From Sclerotinia nivalis (taxonomy: Eukaryota > Ascomycota > Leotiomycetes > Helotiales > Sclerotiniaceae): 64,000 nt of DNA. Shown here piece by piece: positions 11,701 through 24,682 of the stretch. Below the pieces are notes generated by a model. The model did not search any database. It was not told the DNA's origin and saw only the letters and a list, made by a program, of their open reading frames with translations. The DNA is taken from contig JAPEIS010000001.1 in NCBI GenBank assembly GCA_029531795.1, forward strand, positions 2,542,001-2,606,000. Reading direction: 5' to 3'. Position 1 is the stretch's first letter; the number at the start of each line of letters is the position of its first letter. The translations under genes were made by a program, and so were the position numbers.

Positions 11701-12963
11701 GATATCGCATCGTAGCTCAATCAAGCAAATATAAACCTGAGGGCAAAGGTATTGCTGATTAACGCACGCAGGCATCTGCCTCCTCGGCATCTGAACGAGC
11801 GCCAGAGGTCGTCTTATCTGCGGGCCATCCTGGCGTATTTCCTAACTCTTGACGTTTTCCTCATCGGCAAAGTATCCTAAGTTGCCAAAAAGAGGTATGT
11901 TCGCTATCGATGGGGAAGACGCGAATTATACCATTGGCACCCTACCGAATCTTTTTTGCAGTCAATCGACGGTCAATGGCAATATCACGGTAGATCCCTA
12001 GGGGATTAGTTTTTAGATAAGTAATCAATTAGAAGCGTGGACAATCTAATATTCAATCCAATATAGCATTAGAATAATTTCGGTATCATATTCGATTCAG
12101 GAATAGTTTACCGCAGGGGTGGTTATTCGAGGCTGAACCAGGGGGTGAAAGCGACGATGATATAGGTGGCGCTCGAAGGCTCTAGGTAGTCTTCGTCTTC
12201 GGCAGTTCGAACGGGAAAGGCAAAACACTTTTTGGAATTTGATTAGTACCCAACTTTATTCCTATAATTGTCCTAATATTGCGGGGTGCCACATGGTACG
12301 TACCAGTGATTTCTTCAACGCTACTTAAGCGATATGCAGCTTGCTTATCCTGCAACGCCAGGGAACATGCATTTTGTGCCAACCCGTTGCCAAGGCTGAG
12401 CACATGCTTTCAATAGAAACTTTAAGCTATTTAATGTTAAGCGATATGCAGCTTGCTTATCCTGCAGGGGGGCAGGAAGCGAAACTTCACCCTCTCTCTA
12501 TGAAGCAATGCAACGAGCATCCCTACCAGACTCACGATTACAGACCGCTATGTACTACGATGCATCGGTACTTCGTCCTCGGTAGGTCAGTTGTAATTCG
12601 CTTCTAGAATACTTGACGCTAACAGTGATAATGAGCTGATTGGTGTCCTGGATTAGAAGGAATGCTAACAATTTTGTAAAGTTCAAGGTGGAGAATCTAC
12701 ATCTGTCTGGCCTGCTACGAAGTAGGGAAATTACTTTGGATCACACAGGGGACCTTGGACATGTCACTATCTTGCGCTTTTGGCATCGCCGAGTTGGGCC
12801 GACGATGATGACGCTCTGTCAATGAGGATATCACACTCGAGAATAATAGATCTGTGTCTGTACGAAAATGTCTTCTCACAAGTATAAAGAGATTGAGATC
12901 CAGCACTTTTAATTCATCATCCCACATTCACTCATCCCTATTCGCAATCGTTGTCCTTCCACC
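8788..12963. other. Large intergenic region with one short direct repeat
   Basis: About 4.2 kb without a convincing gene. Several frames of 60-88 codons on both strands show no family resemblance. It contains the direct repeat listed at 12325-12466 and, just before the alcohol dehydrogenase, a TATAAAG string near 12882-12890 that could serve as its TATA element. Confidence 0.6.
12325..12466 (+). repeat. Pair of 30-nt direct repeats
   Basis: A 30-nt string starting TTAAGCGATATGCAG and ending TTATCCTGCA occurs at 12325-12354 and again, identical, at 12437-12466, so the two copies begin 112 nt apart. No open frame or terminal structure explains it; a local duplication is likely. Confidence 0.9.
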
Positions 12964-14148
12964 ATGTCTATTAATGCCACAATGCGTGCTGTCATCTGGG
13001 CAGGTGTGCCTTTCCAAATGAATGTTACGAACTTGCCTATGCCAACTGTTCAAAGCCCGACTGACGCACTCGTCCGAATCACTACCGCAGCCATCTGCGG
13101 CACTGACCTTCACGTGTACCATGGAGTGTACGGCAGCAGCAATGTTCCTTATACCATCGGTCACGAAGCAATTGGAGTAATTTCCGAAATAGGCAGTGCG
13201 GTGACGGGATTTTCAGTGGGTGACAGAGTAATCATACCAGATGGTGTTCAAGATGGTCACATTGGCGGCCAATCCCATCTAGCATATGGCCTGGGTTCGG
13301 ATTATGGCATGACAGACGGTCTTCAAGGTAAGCATGCATGATTTCCAGTTTCTAAGATGTTCCTTGTTTACTGACGTAGAATCACAGCTGAGTACGCTCG
13401 AGTTCCGTGGGCGGACGGTAACCTTATGGCAATTCCACCAAGCAATGGTACGAATCTAGACAACGATTATCTCCTCGTAGGGGATATCTGGGGAACCGCT
13501 TGGGGAGCTATCGACTATTCTGGATTTCAACCGGGGGACACTGTGGCAGTCTTCGGCGCTGGACCTGTTGGACTTCTTGCTGCTTACACAGCCATCCTCC
13601 GCGGCGCCTCGCGAGTGTACTCTGTGGATCACGTTCCTGAGCGACTTAAGATTGCTGAATCCATCGGGGCGATTCCTATTAACTTCAATAACTCCGATCC
13701 CGTAGAACAAATTCTCCGTTACGAGCCGCAGGGTGTAAGAAGAAGTATTGACTGTATCGGATTTGAGGCAGTTGACCAACAGGGCAATCCACGCGAAAAC
13801 GAAGTCATCATGAATATGGTCGCTGTAACCGGCCAGCAGGGAGGTATTGGGCAGATTGGCATATTCGGCGCGTCGAACACTTCAACTGGAACTCCTCTCG
13901 CAGGCACTTTGTCACACACTATCGACTTTCCAATGTCCGACTTCTTCAGCAAGGGATTGAGTATGAGAAGTGGACCTGTTGACATTGAAGCGGTTGCTCC
14001 TGGTCTCATTGAGTTAATTTCGAGTGGTCGCGCGCGACCAAGCTTCATTGTTAGCTCAGAGATCAACATTGAACAGGCTCCAGAATACTTCCGTCGCTTT
14101 GACGAGCATTTGGAGACCAAGGTCATGATTCGCTTTCCTGAAGCTTGA
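12964..14148 (+). CDS. Zinc-dependent alcohol dehydrogenase (MDR superfamily)
   Basis: Two exons, 12964-13327 and 13388-14148 (intron GTAAGC...CACAG, 60 nt), give 374 residues. The catalytic zinc site is visible as CGTDLHVYHG (Cys45) and GHEAIG (His67-Glu68). The Rossmann motif is VAVFGAGPVG at 178-183, and Asp202 in YSVDHVPER points to NAD rather than NADP. The four-cysteine structural zinc lobe is absent; that stretch reads VQDGHIGGQSHLAYG. The architecture is closest to the glutathione-independent formaldehyde dehydrogenase/threonine dehydrogenase-like group, but the substrate cannot be named. The SDR gene follows on the same strand 790 bp downstream; a shared role is possible but unproven. 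Confidence 0.88.
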
Positions 14149-14937
14149 TACAAATCACCTGAAGAATCCCCCATCGTCGTTTCCATCAGTTATCTAGGAG
14201 GAAATGAGGGGCTTGGGGATCAGTTGTAGATCTATTGTAGGACTAATTTCTTTAAAAAATTGATTTAGTGTAAGATTGGGGTTATGTACAATAGTATGAA
14301 GGTCTATGTACAGAGATAGGATCTTCTTTATGCGTAGAGATTCGTGCTCAAGATAATCATTGTACTTAGTTAGTTAGATAGTTACGAGAATTGCAACGTT
14401 GCGATCATTGATCAAATCCCTGCTTGAAGTCTAATCAGCCGTGAACCACACCACTTCTACGTGGCCCTAGAAAATGAACTGGAAAAGGTATCGTACTCCA
14501 TAATAGATAATAGAGAATGTTATGTGTTGGTATAATCTATAGTGCCACGGCCGCCTTCTGTAAGCTAAGGGGCACTAAAATGCCACTAGCTAGTGCTAAG
14601 TCTCTTTAGGAAACCACCCAATTGTGGAAGGGGCTTGAAGCGTTATCGCCTGGCGGGGATGGCAAGCAACTCTCCCAAATTAAGGCCGAGCCTAACTTCC
14701 TCGCTAATGTAAGTTTAAAATAGTGCATAAGCAAGCTGCAGATTCCCTTCATCAACAAGGTTGTCAAGTGGTTGCGGACGTCATCGCGAAAAGCAATAGC
14801 GAAGTACATATAATTTTACACTGACTCCTATCGTTCCTTCTAAAGTTATGTCCAGCTATTCTCTTTTTTCCTATCTTTGAAGACTCCACGAAATATCAAT
14901 ATTAACAAAACCAAGATTTTTCCCTATTATATCAAAA
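14149..14937. other. Intergenic between the ADH and SDR genes
   Basis: Holds the ADH 3' region and the SDR promoter. No gene is supported; a 67-codon minus-strand frame at 14606-14809 has no family resemblance. Confidence 0.6.
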
Positions 14938-16111
14938 ATGGGAGAATATACATGCTCTGCCCCAGTAGACTGTGGGAAGGAAATTAATTTAGACAACCTC
15001 AAGGGAAGGACAGCAGTTGTCACTGGAGGTAAGTAACATGCCCTGCAACTGGTCATTATTCTAACAAGCACACAGGTGCAAATGGAATAGGCCAGGCTTA
15101 TGTCAGAGCACTCGCTGCAGCGGGGTATGTGATCTGAAATCCAAAAATAGATCCAATATTAATAATATCGGAAAGAGTCAACGTATGCATCGGGGACATG
15201 GATGCTGAAGCAGGCTCCAAATTGGCATTAGAACTCGAACAGTAAGATCCTCTTAATTATCTGTTATTTGGCGACGATTCTCACACTTTTAAAGTGCGAA
15301 ATTTGTGAAATGCGACGTTACGAAATGGGAGGATCAGCTTCAACTGTTTGCTGAAGCTGCATCGTTTACCGGCAAAGTGGACTATGTTGTCGCCAATGCA
15401 GGCATTTGTCTTAAAGACGAAATCTTCACCTTCGCCGGTAGGTTATTGCAATGTTCTGTAGCCTCTAAACTGACGATATTTCAACAGGTAAAGATCAGGA
15501 GCCCACGAAGCCGGATTTGACTACTGTTGATGTTAACTTGAAGGGAGCATTATACACTACCAAACTTGCGCTTCATTACTTCGTGAAACAGAATGGAGAG
15601 ACTCCATCACCGCAGCAAGAGGATACATGCCTCGTATTGATAGGTTCTGGAGCAGCCTTTCTGGACTGTCCCAGAGGCCCTGTGTACCCAAGTACAAAGT
15701 GGGCTATGCGAGGTATTATGCATTCTATGAGGAGGACAGCCTTTTACTACGGTAGTCGGGTCAATGTGATTTCTCCCTGGTACGTACCAACATCCTTAGC
15801 AATTATGGTTTCCCTTGCTTATTAATCGACTTAGGTATGTCAAAACCAAGATATTGTCAGAAGATGCTTTCGCGCACGTAGCCAAGTCTGGAGTGCAATT
15901 CGCAGAACCAGAAGACGCAGGAAACTGCCTGCTGCGTATTCTCTCCGATCGAACGATAAATGGTAAATCGCTTTTCCTCTCGGCTAGGAAATGGGCATCA
16001 GCAGGATTTCTCGATTTGGATATTGACGATTACCCGGGGAATGAACTCATTCAAGAAATCCAAGTAGACCAGATGAAGTCGGCTCCTGTGTCGGAGGGTC
16101 TCTTTCTATAA
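14938..16111 (+). CDS. Short-chain dehydrogenase/reductase (classical SDR)
   Basis: Six exons: 14938-15028, 15076-15124, 15176-15241, 15295-15437, 15488-15779 and 15835-16111, giving 305 residues in frame. The cofactor motif TGGANGIG lies at 29-36, the acidic GDMD after the second strand favours NAD, and VANAGI is the conserved NAG turn. The catalytic tetrad is present: Asn133, Ser170 (IGSGAAF), Tyr183 and Lys187 (YPSTK). Layout resembles 15-hydroxyprostaglandin dehydrogenase-like fungal SDRs. The substrate is unknown. Five small introns in a short gene is high for this window. Confidence 0.88.
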
Positions 16112-17954
16112 TGAGGCCGCTAAATGGGTTTCCTTAGTTTCATTGGTTAATGTATACAGTCTTAAAACCACCTCTTCTTCCATAATCTGCAGTTGTGTTT
16201 GACTGGTTTGGGTGAAATTGAGAATCGAAAACCAGTAAGCTTATTCATATAGGGAAGGGGTTAGTGGAATTGGGTCTATATGGGCCAAGGGCCTGAGCAG
16301 CGCAATAGAATTATATCAAATCAAGTCAAATCAAATTGATCAATGGTAGCCAGGACTCAGGGAGAACACTGAGATTATTGTGACGCATTCAGCCTTACTA
16401 TGTAAACTTATTCAAGCGAGTTGGTTCCAATATACCTTACACAAATCGCCAGCCAGGAAGCAAATATTACCCACGTTGTATTCTTGATTAGGTAAGTAAG
16501 GAATAATCGAAAACAATCCCACGGGCACGAGTCGGGAATGGTGCTATTGTGGCGTATAGATGAAGACAATCATATTTAGTATTGAAATCTTTTTATACAA
16601 TGCTCAATAGTTCAATGAAGTGTATTCAGTCCTCGAGTGGCCATTCAATCTCTAACCGGTGTTTTTTATCAGAAGATTATAAATCTGCAAGATCAAACAT
16701 CCCTCATCTATACCGCCAATTCTCCAATTTCGAATCATCAAAATCCGAAGGTTTATGCAGGCTGCCAAAAGTATACACACAATTAATTACACGACAATCA
16801 CAAACAAAGTGCTGAAACTGCGAGAATGCCCCGCATGACGAGCCCGTGACGGTTGGCTCTCCAGAAAGTTTTAATGGTGGCCAATACTTCCATTGCTTTA
16901 AACGATTTTTGCTTTTTCTTCGAAGCCTCAGATCACCCTATTTTTTTACTTCGTCTGCGATGATGGGATGGGGCTCCATATCTAAGCTTAAGGGTAGAGA
17001 TAGAGATCTTTGAGATGTTGAAGATGTTGCAAGTGAAATATATTGGACCTAGCATCATATACCCCTTTTTACTTCGCTACGTGTTCCGGCGAAAGTTGTA
17101 GTGGCCAATGAGAGGCTGCGGAGGGGAAATAGCCAAAAAAAAAAGGTCGATCATCTTTAAATTTCTTCCCGCTTTTCTTTTTCGATTACTCGAGGATTTT
17201 GTTTCCATATCTATTACTAGATACCGAGGCTCGGGTAAATCTGTGATGTATTCTCTATCGTCATTGTGTAGGGCAATGAAATTCAGTCATCAATTCTGGG
17301 ATTTGATCGGGAACGTGTAGTTGTGGTTCTTATCCGTAGCGATTGCTACTTGTTGGGAGATGAGCAAAATTTCACCCGAATCCGCGAGGTTTGGGCAAAC
17401 GATCGGGGATTCGACCGAGGTGCCATTTCCCAGCCATCTGGGAGGATTAGTTTATGGGTATGTGGAAAACACTTTGTCGTGACGATATGGTGACGAGCCA
17501 AGGGAAAGGAGAAATGGAGAAACGGAAAAAAGGAATACCAAAGTCAGGTATTCATCATCCCTTGGTATTTCCAGTAGTGTTGCAACTTTCTCGTTCAAAT
17601 AACCTTTCTACCCCGGCATCCCTCTCGTGACGCTATCGACATTTCACCACTCAGATCATTTTGTCCGGAAATATTGGTCCCCTCGATAATATTTCCCAGA
17701 CCAGCAATATGATGAGTACCTGTCATTATTATTGCTCTTGATGGATAAATACAGTATCAGAGAATTAACAATCACTTATCAAGAAATATGAAGATAATAC
17801 TTGAACAGGATTGGATATCGATATCCAGGATAACTTTCAAGAACATGGGGAATAAAAGCTATATGCATATGCCAAAGAGGACAGAATACTGATGTGTATT
17901 ACAACGAGAGTTGGAGATTGTCAGGTATGAAATAAAATAGATGATAGCCACCAT
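16112..17954. other. Intergenic, no supported gene
   Basis: About 1.8 kb, AT-rich in places. No frame resembles a family. A short A run is present near 17145. Confidence 0.6.
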
Positions 17955-18113
17955 GCATGCAGCAGCGGCCTGGAAATCCGTAAAGCAGATTTCTGCCTGT
18001 GCGATCTTGTCGATATTTGGAGCCTGAATTACGCCGCCAAAACATGAGAGGTCTGAGAAGCCTAGGTCGTCGACGATGATGATGAAAAAATTGGGAAGTT
18101 CCAGCGATGTCAT
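17955..18113 (-). pseudogene. Sulfatase N-terminal fragment
   Basis: From about 18113 to 17955 the minus strand encodes MTSLELPNFFIIIVDDLGFS, then DLSCFGGVIQAPNIDKIA and CFTDFQAAAAC. This is the start of an arylsulfatase-type alkaline phosphatase-superfamily domain, including the metal-binding DD pair. Similarity ends exactly where the C/S-x-P-x-R formylglycine site should follow: the next residues are MVAIIYF and a stop comes about 32 codons later. No other sulfatase motif lies nearby on either strand, so this is a truncated relic of a once full gene. Confidence 0.75.
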
Positions 18114-20848
18114 ATGGAGGTGTGAAAAAGGCTTAAGGTTTAGTATGCTGTTTATTATGCCCGTTTCGTCATGCTCTTCGGTTCGCATACTAGCCCAGCT
18201 CTCCCATCTGCCTTCATCATTCCTCAAATTGCACATCTCTATCCTATCAGATTGCTTTCACCCTCTCCTTTGCGGATCTGCGCTTCTTTTTCTCACAAGT
18301 GACATCAAATAGATGTTTTATTAGCGACGGCGCTTTATTATATGTATTCTTATCCACACCCACGCTTGCATCCCGCGTCCATAACTTTTTGGTAGTTACA
18401 GATGGTGATGTCTTCTTTCGCCATATCGCCTTGCGCGTCTTTAATTTGCATACATTGGCAATTAGACGTCCTAGCTACCTTGCATATGACACAATTACGG
18501 CGATTTCGTTCTTCTGCTTATACCTGGACATCTCTCATCTTTCGCCCTCATATGATATGTCGCAGATCGTCAGTTCGCATACTGCTTTCTTCTTCTCGCA
18601 TTACGACATCTGCGGCTGTGACTTGGCGATACACTCGTATTGTTGCTTTGAGATTCGTACCTACATCATTCAGTTAACTTCCCATCCGCCCGTATCCAGA
18701 ATATGCCAAAAAATCTCAAACAGACAGACACCACTAAGATGCTATTTTTAAGCTAAGCGTTCGTCGAATAGGAGTTCCGTTGGATGGAGAAGGAGTGGTT
18801 TTATGGCTATGTCGACTAAACCGCAGAATCGTCGACATAAGTGCCTAAGCTTGAGTAAGACAGCAACTGGGTGTTTTCATAGCGGTAAGTTGCTGAGTGA
18901 GATACCTGTATAATGCGAACAAACTGTAAGATAGATTTTGGCTTAAATGATGCCAGAGATATGAGAGAGTGCCAATAATTGTGATTCTGCTCTTTATAGG
19001 TTCTTTCTCCTGCTCACTTTACAGATATTTTTCTGTCTCCTCTTACCCTCCTCTGTAGCTCTGCCTCCTCCTTATACCTCTTTATGTGCTCTTTCTGTGT
19101 GTTCCATAACACCCTTTGTATTGCTTTAACTACTCGTACATCTCAGGCGTTTTGTCAATACAGTAGGAGGACAATGCGAACGATAATGAGGATCTGCCAA
19201 ATTCGAATGAGCTGTGAAATAGAGTTAGTGTATACAACCAGGTATCCAGCCATGATAACTATGGCTTTTGATTTCCATAAATTTTCTCTACTGCTCACTG
19301 TTCAATTTGAATTCAAGTTCTCTCCTCCTTTGACACCTTCGAGCTGGACTATTTTTCTATCTTTGCCATCTAATGTATATTTATGGCATACACTCCCAAC
19401 CTCTCCACCGTCTTCTGTCTATTCTCACCTATCTGGCTCGTATATATTCCCGACGATCGATTTAGAGGGTGCAACTGCATGCTCGTATTATGTGCTCGAT
19501 TGAAGTAGTGTGCGGAGTGTGTTCCTATCAATAGAAGAATATCAATCTGCATCGAGCTTTCGCCTTTTTCATGAAGGGGTAAATACTAGCTCTGATCGAT
19601 AGCAGATGGGTGTATCTACATATTCGTGTTTCGCATAAGCTGGTCAGTAATAGAGCAAAAATGAAAGGAGATCAAGCATATAAGCAGAGGAATACCTATG
19701 CTCGAGAAGACAAGGCAGGCCGCGTTCACCGGAGAATAAATGGAAGCACTGTCTAGAATCATACTGAAGTAGGGTATCAACAACAACATCACTAATAGCT
19801 AAAGGGAGAGCGACCTGCAACTGCTCCACGGGGATTGGCCAAGGTCCAAGTTGTTGAAAGTCATGTGCCATATATAAGTAAACGTATAATGTCACTAACA
19901 TTTTTTACCCTGGGGAAGTACGGTCAAAATCACCGTATTGAACAACTTTGCCCTTCTTTTTCTTCATCTCAATGTTCCAAGGGTCGCACTAGCAATAATA
20001 AATGGCGCTAGTGATTTTGACCTCGAGATCTCCTTAACATAAAAGCTCCTAAGTGCGCGCTCTCTGGAACAAAACAATATCACACAATACCCTTTGGATA
20101 TTTGGAAGATCTCCTTACACAACAATATTTCTCAGGCAGCAACCTTTTTGCTTAATTACCTTTCTTGTCAATTAACTTTCCAGACAACTGACTACCTTCC
20201 ACAAACTAATTCCAGTACGAATACCTCTCAGTCCCACTTGTCTACTTTTCAGGAGCATAGGCGACAAGTTCACAACAAATTTTGTACTCTTCCCCGAGTT
20301 TCAAGAATAAATTTCGGCGAATACCAACCACTATTCAACCAACGAAAAACCGACGCTTTTCTGTGAGAAAACAAATCACAAAAATCGTCAACAAAATACT
20401 AAAGGTTAGCAATATCCTCATACTATACCCATATCCTCTTGAGAGATCATCAAGTCTGCTCCATGAATGAAGAGCTAACCTTTTGATGCAGCGAAATACC
20501 AAGCAGTAATTTCGAATCAATTTACAAAACAAACCTACTGATTTCGTACATACAATCGGTAAGATTCATATTCCGCTCTCGATTCTCTCATCATTCTGCT
20601 GTGCAATCCATCTTACTCCTATCCCTTGGATGATGTTGCTCCTCTAATGTCCCCAATACTTCCCACCGATTCCCTTGAGTCTCGGGTGCTTTTCCTGCCC
20701 TTTCTCATAACAAGTTTCAATTTTTTTCTCTCCTGCTTTTCCCGATTCTCACGAGATGAAAGGATGGCCATGAACACACTGCCTATACTCAGAGTTAGTA
20801 CATTTAGTTTTCGGATCCTAGCTGACCATTCAAAGAAGTAGAGACAAA
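18114..20848. other. Intergenic; long upstream region of a homeodomain-like gene
   Basis: About 2.7 kb without a recognisable coding region. The last 500 bp may contain a 5' UTR with an intron (GTTAGC at about 20404), comparable to the GTTAGT-type site at about 24450 upstream of the paralogous gene. Confidence 0.5.
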
Positions 20849-23191
20849 ATGCCTAAAGACGCACAGCATGTCCAGTTTCTCAACAACTACTACAATACGC
20901 TCGCCGACCCTAATACCTTGACGAAGACCACCCAAGAGATTGCAGACGATTGCAACCTGGCACATTTACCCCCCACAACTCAAGGCGTTGATGGTGTTGA
21001 CTCCCAAATAGTGGGAAGGTATGGTTTAACCCTTTTTGACGCCGCTTAACAGTAGTTACTAAGCTAACATGCACACAGACACATGAGCGAATGTCGAAGG
21101 CGCGCCGCAAACCAAGCTCGCGCAGAACGAAATACTCCGGAACAGACGCAGATCCTCGAAGCTGCGTATGCACTTAATCATTATCCACCTCCAGGAACAA
21201 GGATGATATTAATGTGGCAGACGGGTTTGAGCTACAGGAAGATCAAGAATTGGTTCGAACAAAAAGCCAAGATGCTGAAGAGGGCCGGCGGAGGACCAAC
21301 AGGTCCAAACCCGAGGTCTAGCAGACATGCGACCCGGATGTGGAAAGCATATGACGCGGATCGCGAAGGATATGTCCGAAAGTTGTTGAACGGTTCGATA
21401 TGCCCCATGACCGGCGCCGATCTTACCCAACGAATGAGAAACAATCTACCTAATGCACATGTAAATGGCGCCATGAACAATATGAACGGCCATCTAGGCC
21501 TCGGACTCATGGCACCTGGAGCAAATATTGGATTCGGGCTTAACTATCAAAATGGCCCAGGTAGCTTTCAGGCCATGCAGGCACTATCACACAACCTGAT
21601 GAGCCAGCATGGACAAGCTAGATTCCAGAATGTGCCGGCGCCACCGCACAATCAGATGATTCCTCACGGGCAAAATGGCTCCCGGAATATGCAGGCACCT
21701 CTACCCAACCAGGTAAATCAGCAAGCACGACAGGGATCTCAGCAGATGCCTATGTATACTCAGGCACAAAGCCAGATGTATTCCATGCCACCGGCTCAGT
21801 TTATGAACCTGGGAAACAATGGCTTGACAGCGGGACAGAGCTACCCTGCGAATGGAAACCAACAAGCCGGCCAACAAATCGCTCAGCCAGGAGCTAATAT
21901 CCTAAATCCTGATATGCGAAACTCACGGCCTGCATTATTCAATGGAATAAACAAGGCTGGATGGTCCAGCATTCCAAGTGGTCGACCAGCGGCCCAAAAC
22001 TATCACACTCCTCGAGGATCCCAAGGTCAACGGCAGAAGCTGTATGCACCTCCCTATCCCCAGGCTCCAGCAAGTCAAACAGAGCGACCGCTCAATGGGG
22101 GCTTGATCCAACCTGCCACTTCATCTAGAAAGAGAAAACCAGCTCCTGTTGAAAACGAAGTCGACAGTGCTCAGCATTCAAGGAAGCGACCTCGTCATGT
22201 CTTAAAGTCTCCAGCTATTGCTTCATCCGCCAAGAGAAAGTTCACTCCAGCTGACGGTGAAATTGACAACACTGAACATCCGAACAAGCAACATAAAAGC
22301 ATGAGACGGGTGTCCAGGACTAAAGGACAAATGAAGCCTAAACCATCCCCAGAGTTTCTGGCTCAATTGACAAACATAGCTGAAGGTGTTTACCAAGGAC
22401 ATACATTCATGGCGCCCATGGCGCCCAATACAGGAATATCCTTCAACAATGGTGGCATGAACAGATGGTCACCCAATCAATCCCCCACCAGAAATAATGG
22501 TTATGGCAGACATTATGATGGAAAGACAACTGGAGCAAGAGAGACGGTAAGTTTAATTATTTCTTTCATTTCATACCCTTCCTTCGGCATCGAACTCTAG
22601 ATAACTCTTCTATCTTCTGCACGCCTGAATTCTTCATATATCTCCTGAATTTCTCGTTCTTTCTCTGGGAACTTTCTTTGAAAGACAATTACTGACTCTT
22701 TGACGTTGCAGACTCCTGCTATCTCAACTCCTACCATTCTCACCCCAGACATCGATCCTACTCTTCTTGACCCTCGTCTTTTCAATGACAATAAGAGCAC
22801 ATCTGGGAAGCCACATGCAACTGCAAACCAAGATCCCACCACATTCGATCCACAACAGCAGTTTGCACAGGAGGCACAGAAGGAGGATAACTCGGCTGTG
22901 CAAGGAAAAGTTCAAAGCCCTACACCACACAACGCCAGGAGCCAAGGCGGAATCTGGGAGACTAAACCACCAGCCCAATATACCCCACCACCAAAGAATT
23001 CTCCCTACCAACAGGACGGAGCTCAGGAGCTTGAGTCGCAGGGTCAGGTACCTTCACCACTGGAGTATCCTGTGAACGCACAAGACGTCGACAACTTCGA
23101 CAATTCACTCCCCCCAATGGACAGGAGTGCGTTTCTTGGCTCCATTCCTATGGACGGGGGATTTGACTTCGATTCTTTCCTGACTATTTAG
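20849..23191 (+). CDS. Homeodomain-like transcription factor candidate, tandem copy 1
   Basis: Three exons, 20849-21018, 21079-22546 and 22712-23191, encode 705 residues. The N-terminal module reads MPKDAQHVQFLNNYY then TTQEIADDCN. Residues about 72-125 look like a divergent homeodomain, with helix 3 reading YRKIKNWFEQKAKML (Trp115-Phe116). A second motif, MWKAYDADREGYVRKLLNG followed by S-I-C-P-M-T-G, follows near 140-170. The middle is Gln/Asn/Met/Pro-rich and disordered, typical of activation regions. Two basic KRK-type patches near 22129 and 22226 look like an internal duplication and could be nuclear signals. It is followed about 1.5 kb downstream by a paralog in the same orientation. 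DNA binding is inferred, not shown. Confidence 0.75.
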
Positions 23192-24682
23192 AGGCGCTGG
23201 AGGTGGTGTCCTTAGTAATTTACGGAACTGGGCCCGCAACGACCACAATTTTGACCCCGGCCAAGTATAAGAATTGGCATAGATGGAGTGATGGATGTGG
23301 CTGTATGGCATTCATTGTATAGCATGTAAAGGGAAGGGTGGGCGACATAGGAAATGATTTTCCTGTCTTGAGGCTTGTGTCAGATTCGAAGACACTCGGC
23401 GCAATTATCTCAAGTTCAAATTCGTGTGCTACAACAAGAAGGATGTTGCGGATCTTGTAGAAACTACCATGATCCCTTTGCGATATATTATCCGCAAAGT
23501 TTACATAATTTACAAATAATACCAATGTTTTGTTCAGAAATGTAACAAGTTGCCCAAATGTAACATCCCTTATTCATCATTGACTTCCAACTGTAATATA
23601 TATATATATATATATATATCTGGATTGCATGTGCCTTAATCCCAAGATAACACCTCCAGAACTGTGGTAGCCAGAGACTTCTTTGAAGACTAGCATGACG
23701 GCTATGTGCTGACAACGAGAATGGTAGAAATGGAGGCAATGCCATGGGAAATCACCTAGCAGCCGGTTCTCATGGCTGCAATATTATCTACGAAGAGGAA
23801 TTTATGGATGCTGAGACACCAGTCAGTCCTGCTTTTAGACATTAAACGCAGATCAGGCTAATACGAAAGAAAAGATATCTTTCCTTTCGTAACGGCATAA
23901 TTTGGAATCCTTTGGATCTCTACTAACCGCTCTATACCGCTCTATCTTAGCAGGCCAGACTCGGAGCTACAATGAGGAATAGCCTTGTCCCAGCCTTATT
24001 CCCATTTCAAAACGAGGTTTATCGCAAACCAATCCGCGAAGACTAGAGCAGCGTAACAACATAATTCGTCATGCCAACGCATTGTTCTTAAGAAAACAGA
24101 GGTGGTAGATATTCGACAAGCGACAGCGATCCATGGTTACATCATTCTAATTTCTGTTTATCTTCCAACAGCCTCTCCAGTACGTATCTACTTACGCACA
24201 AACTCTTGTGAATAAATCTACACAGCTTCGCCATATTGATACCCACTTTTAGATTGACTTTGAACCACGAACTTATCACAAAAGCTGTTCCGTACCAGTC
24301 CGAGGTAGAAGCAAATCAGTTCCGAAATTAATCGAAAAAATTCACCAGGATAACGTTTTACCGTAGACTCAAATTATTTCGTTGTACACAACCAGACCGT
24401 AAAAACGATATACAAAATATCTACTTCAACATTGCAGACACTTCTCAAGGTTAGTAACTTTACCACCAGTAACCACGTGAAGGACAATTGGATCTGATTT
24501 TGAAAGAAGTGCTAAGCTATATCGATAGCAAAACGAAACTCAGGAAAGACATCTCGGCACAGGTAGTCGATAGCAACTAACTGAGCTTCGCCGAACAATC
24601 AAATTGGTATGCAGCATACATATTACCTGTTAATCAAATTATCTTTTTGAACAGCTGCTAAGTATTCAACCATACAGTCAAA
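23192..24682. other. Intergenic between the two homeodomain-like genes
   Basis: Contains a 24-nt (AT)n microsatellite at 23596-23619 and, near 24439-24460, a possible 5' UTR intron donor for the second gene. Nothing else is supported. Confidence 0.6.
23596..23619. repeat. (AT)12 microsatellite
   Basis: Perfect alternating AT over 24 nt in the intergenic spacer. Confidence 0.97.
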
